DNA from: Planctomycetota bacterium
Lineage (GTDB): Bacteria > Planctomycetota > B15-G4 > SIAN01
Direction: 5' to 3'
Assembly: GCA_028289345.1 (NCBI GenBank)
Contig: JANQQL010000029.1
Coordinates: 19,684 to 83,683, forward strand
Length of the DNA stretch: 64,000 nucleotides
In this document: one piece after another, positions 62,088-64,000 of the stretch
How positions within the stretch are numbered: position 1 is the first letter of the stretch
How the letters are laid out: each line of letters begins with the position of its first letter
Program-made: the position numbers and the translations under genes
The notes under the pieces: generated by a model
The model's input: only the letters and a program-made list of their open reading frames with translations
Databases searched by the model: none
What the model was told of the DNA's origin: nothing

Positions 62088-62987
62088 ATGAAACGGACTC
62101 TGAATCAGTACAACTCCCCTTGCCTTCCTTCGCGGACAAAGTCGGCGATCCTCTCTGGCCTGGCTTTCTTTGCTTTGGGAAGCGGAAGCGGCTTTGCGCA
62201 GATCAGCGTAGAGCCAATCCCAGTTTGCCAGGATGTTCCCAATGGTGATTTCCGCAACGGATTCAATCTTTGGACGCAACAGCCCTGCATCGGTGGATTC
62301 GGCGATCACAATGGCACCGCCTTCGTGACCATCGACGACCTGACTTCGATTGGTTGCGACCAGAATGTCGCCTGCCTGTATGTCGACACCGAAGCCACCT
62401 GGACCTGCGACAAGCCCAGCGGGAGTGCCAGCCAGTCTCAGATGTCGATCAGTACGACGACGGAGCTGACCGCCCCCTTTCTCAAGTTCAAAGTGGTCGG
62501 TGGATTCGAGTTTTTCCAATGCGCCATGTCGGACGTCAAGTGGAACGCGTTGGTGACCGTGACCGACGAAGACGGGAACGTCGCGAAATGCCCGATCCTG
62601 GAAGGTGACTGGGAAGGGTTCTCAGACTGCGACGTGTGGCTTCAGGCGCTGGGTGCGATTCCCTTGGAAACGGTGTGCTGCAACGTGGCAAAGAACGGGA
62701 TTCAAGTCGGCGACACCGTGACCATCGAAGTCATCTGGAGCGCCTCGGTCATTGCCTGCAATGAGTGTGACACCGGGCTCTTCTTTGGAACCTTCTGCGT
62801 CGACGAATTCGAGTTCTGCAACGTCTGCCTGATGACCCCGTTCCCCATCGAGGTCCAGCCAGTCGTCCACCCCTCGCCGCGCGCACCGGCAGTCGTTCCG
62901 AGCGCGATCGACCCTGCAGGACTCATCAAGGACGTCGCAAACATCGTCGGCGCTCCGCTCTTCCCCAATCCTGATTCTGACGGCTGA
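62088..62987 (+). CDS. Secreted cysteine-rich protein of unknown function
   Basis: ATG at 62088, eight bases behind AGGA, is preferred over the longer frame from 62013. The 299-residue product has a signal peptide (SAILSGLAFFALGSGSGFAQ). The body is beta-rich, with many cysteines and repeated Trp/Asp (VCQDVPNGDFRNGFNLWTQQ; CDQNVACLYVDTEATWTC). NGDFRNGFNLWT resembles the start of carbohydrate-binding or galactose-binding-like sandwiches. The C-terminal 60 residues are Pro/Val-rich. No family assigned. It ends before the strong hairpin at 63019-63048. Confidence 0.68.
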   Translation: MKRTLNQYNSPCLPSRTKSAILSGLAFFALGSGSGFAQISVEPIPVCQDVPNGDFRNGFNLWTQQPCIGGFGDHNGTAFVTIDDLTSIGCDQNVACLYVDTEATWTCDKPSGSASQSQMSISTTTELTAPFLKFKVVGGFEFFQCAMSDVKWNALVTVTDEDGNVAKCPILEGDWEGFSDCDVWLQALGAIPLETVCCNVAKNGIQVGDTVTIEVIWSASVIACNECDTGLFFGTFCVDEFEFCNVCLMTPFPIEVQPVVHPSPRAPAVVPSAIDPAGLIKDVANIVGAPLFPNPDSDG

Positions 62988-63018
62988 TGCACGAACGAGA
63001 GTAAGCCTCAAGAAGCTC

Positions 63019-63048
63019 GAGAGCCGCGCCGTTCCCGGCGCGGCTCTC
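63019..63048. terminator. Bidirectional terminator hairpin
   Basis: A perfect 13-bp stem (GAGAGCCGCGCCG / CGGCGCGGCTCTC) with loop TTCC, followed on the plus strand by TTT. It lies between convergent genes ending at 62987 and 63159. Confidence 0.8.
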
Positions 63049-63158
63049 TTTCCATGGTCAGGGGTTGCGTCGCTTCTGAGGAGGGCTCGATCTTTCACAG
63101 GCTCCCGTCGTGCACTTCCAAGGGCCGACGAGGTTCTCGGCGCGTGGTTCCGAATGTC

Positions 63159-64000
63159 TCACTCATCTTCGAAGAGCGAACCTGCGGCCCAGTCCGCAAA
63201 GTCATTCGCAATGCGTAGCCTTCCGCCGCTGACGGTCGCACGAGCCCCGTCCGCCAAGTTTTCCTGCCCGCCGCTCACGGTGGAGCCGTTGCCACTCGCG
63301 GTGTTTTCCGTCCCTCCCGTCACACAAGCAAAGGTCCCGCTTGCGATATTGAAAATTCCTCCAGCGACGGTCGAGTCCGACCCGGTGGCAGAGTTCCCGG
63401 TGCCACCAGTGACGGACGCGTAAGTGGCGGAGGCGATGTTCCCGCCGCCGCCGCTGACCGCAGCGAATGGCCCGGTCGCGTCGTTGCTCGCTCCGCCGCC
63501 GACCCAAGTCGCCTCCGAATTCCTGGCTTCGTTCAGCTTCCCACCGGACACGCTGGACGATTCACTGGACGCGGTGTTTTCGACGCCACCGGACACCGAA
63601 GAGTAGTAGGCACTGGCCGTGTTGCTCCGCCCCCCGGAGATCGAGGAATAGTATCCGCTTGCGATACCGCTCACCCCCCCGGAGACGCTCGCGCCCCGTG
63701 CAGAGGCAAGGTTCGACCATCCGCCGCTGACGCTGGTGTAGGAATCCGTGGCCCTGTTTGCGACGCCACCGCTCACCGAGGCGGCAAATGCCTGCGAGCG
63801 GTTTCTCCAGCCGCCCGTCACGGATGCGAAAGGCGCCGAGCTGGTGTTGTCAACCGCGTGAACGGTTCCCCCGAAACTGGAGAAGCTCGCGCCCCGCCCC
63901 ACCACAACATTGTGAGAGCCAGTGCGCATGTCCCCAAAGGGATTGCCGGTCTCGTTGTACCCAACAATTAGATTCCCGAGCCCGTTGGTCGCCGTCAAAC
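63159..64000 (-). CDS. YadA-head-like repeat surface protein (N-terminus beyond right edge)
   Basis: The frame runs into the right edge without a true start (the first start-like codon near 63998 is TTG inside the coding sequence). About 280 residues are visible: a conserved entry (GNLIVGYNETGNPFGDMRTG, then NVVVGRG), then some fourteen 15-residue units such as SVSGGWSNLASARGA and TVAGGIFNIASGTFA. These match the left-handed beta-roll of trimeric autotransporter heads (YadA/Hep-Hag repeats). It ends without a membrane anchor (AAGSLFEDE), so it is probably a secreted fibre or sheath protein. The missing part should hold a signal peptide. Confidence 0.82.
   Translation of the reverse strand, partial: LTATNGLGNLIVGYNETGNPFGDMRTGSHNVVVGRGASFSSFGGTVHAVDNTSSAPFASVTGGWRNRSQAFAASVSGGVANRATDSYTSVSGGWSNLASARGASVSGGVSGIASGYYSSISGGRSNTASAYYSSVSGGVENTASSESSSVSGGKLNEARNSEATWVGGGASNDATGPFAAVSGGGGNIASATYASVTGGTGNSATGSDSTVAGGIFNIASGTFACVTGGTENTASGNGSTVSGGQENLADGARATVSGGRLRIANDFADWAAGSLFEDE

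Noticed and set aside
61794..62519. Minus-strand 241-residue frame
   Set aside because: It is largely antisense to the secreted gene at 62088, which has a ribosome site and signal peptide.

Overview
This window looks like the chromosome of a GC-rich planctomycete. That is an inference. It rests on two pairs of ECF sigma factor plus Ser/Thr kinase genes, an arylsulfatase, and many long secreted proteins built from beta-propellers, malectin, kelch, NHL and RHS repeats. Several secreted proteins also share a beta-rich module that I associate with marine planctomycetes of the Saltatorellus/Poly30 type. No rRNA, tRNA, CRISPR array or insertion sequence was found. Both edges cut a gene.

Region by region. 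1-17 kb: an edge-truncated MocR/PdxR-type regulator, then mostly single-gene units encoding secreted or periplasmic proteins (NIPSNAP-like, DUF1579-like, DUF6265-like, an esterase, coiled-coil proteins, a DUF6259-type glycosidase-like protein, a fibre-like protein, a YceK-like lipoprotein). At 15.7-17.2 kb a DUF1579 gene and a WYL regulator diverge from a spacer with two matching inverted repeats. 17.2-25.1 kb: a small lipoprotein, a sulfatase, a hybrid histidine kinase, and a translationally coupled ECF sigma factor / TPR kinase pair. 25.2-41 kb: a 2024-residue RHS protein, a penicillin acylase, an FG-GAP-like protein and a 1313-residue malectin/propeller/kelch protein. 41-50.4 kb: a second ECF/kinase pair whose kinase carries an FGE-like domain, a PASTA protein, and a subtilase-VWA protein without a signal peptide.

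50.5-55.3 kb is the most interesting part. It holds a two-gene unit (GNAT-like acyltransferase and RHH-type regulator) divergent from a four-gene unit: a repeat peptide rich in Gln-Pro-Gly, a PqqD-family protein (the fold of RiPP recognition elements), a prolyl-4-hydroxylase-type 2-oxoglutarate/Fe(II) oxygenase overlapping it by ATGA, and a four-helix membrane protein with a periplasmic-binding-like domain. I propose an undescribed RiPP-like pathway in which the oxygenase hydroxylates the repeat prolines.

55.5-64 kb: a beta-helix protein next to a microsatellite, a secreted DJ-1/PfpI-like protein, an 18-repeat NHL protein, a cysteine-rich secreted protein, and the end of a YadA-head-like repeat protein cut by the right edge. 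Functions are family assignments read by eye from translated sequence; no database search was run.
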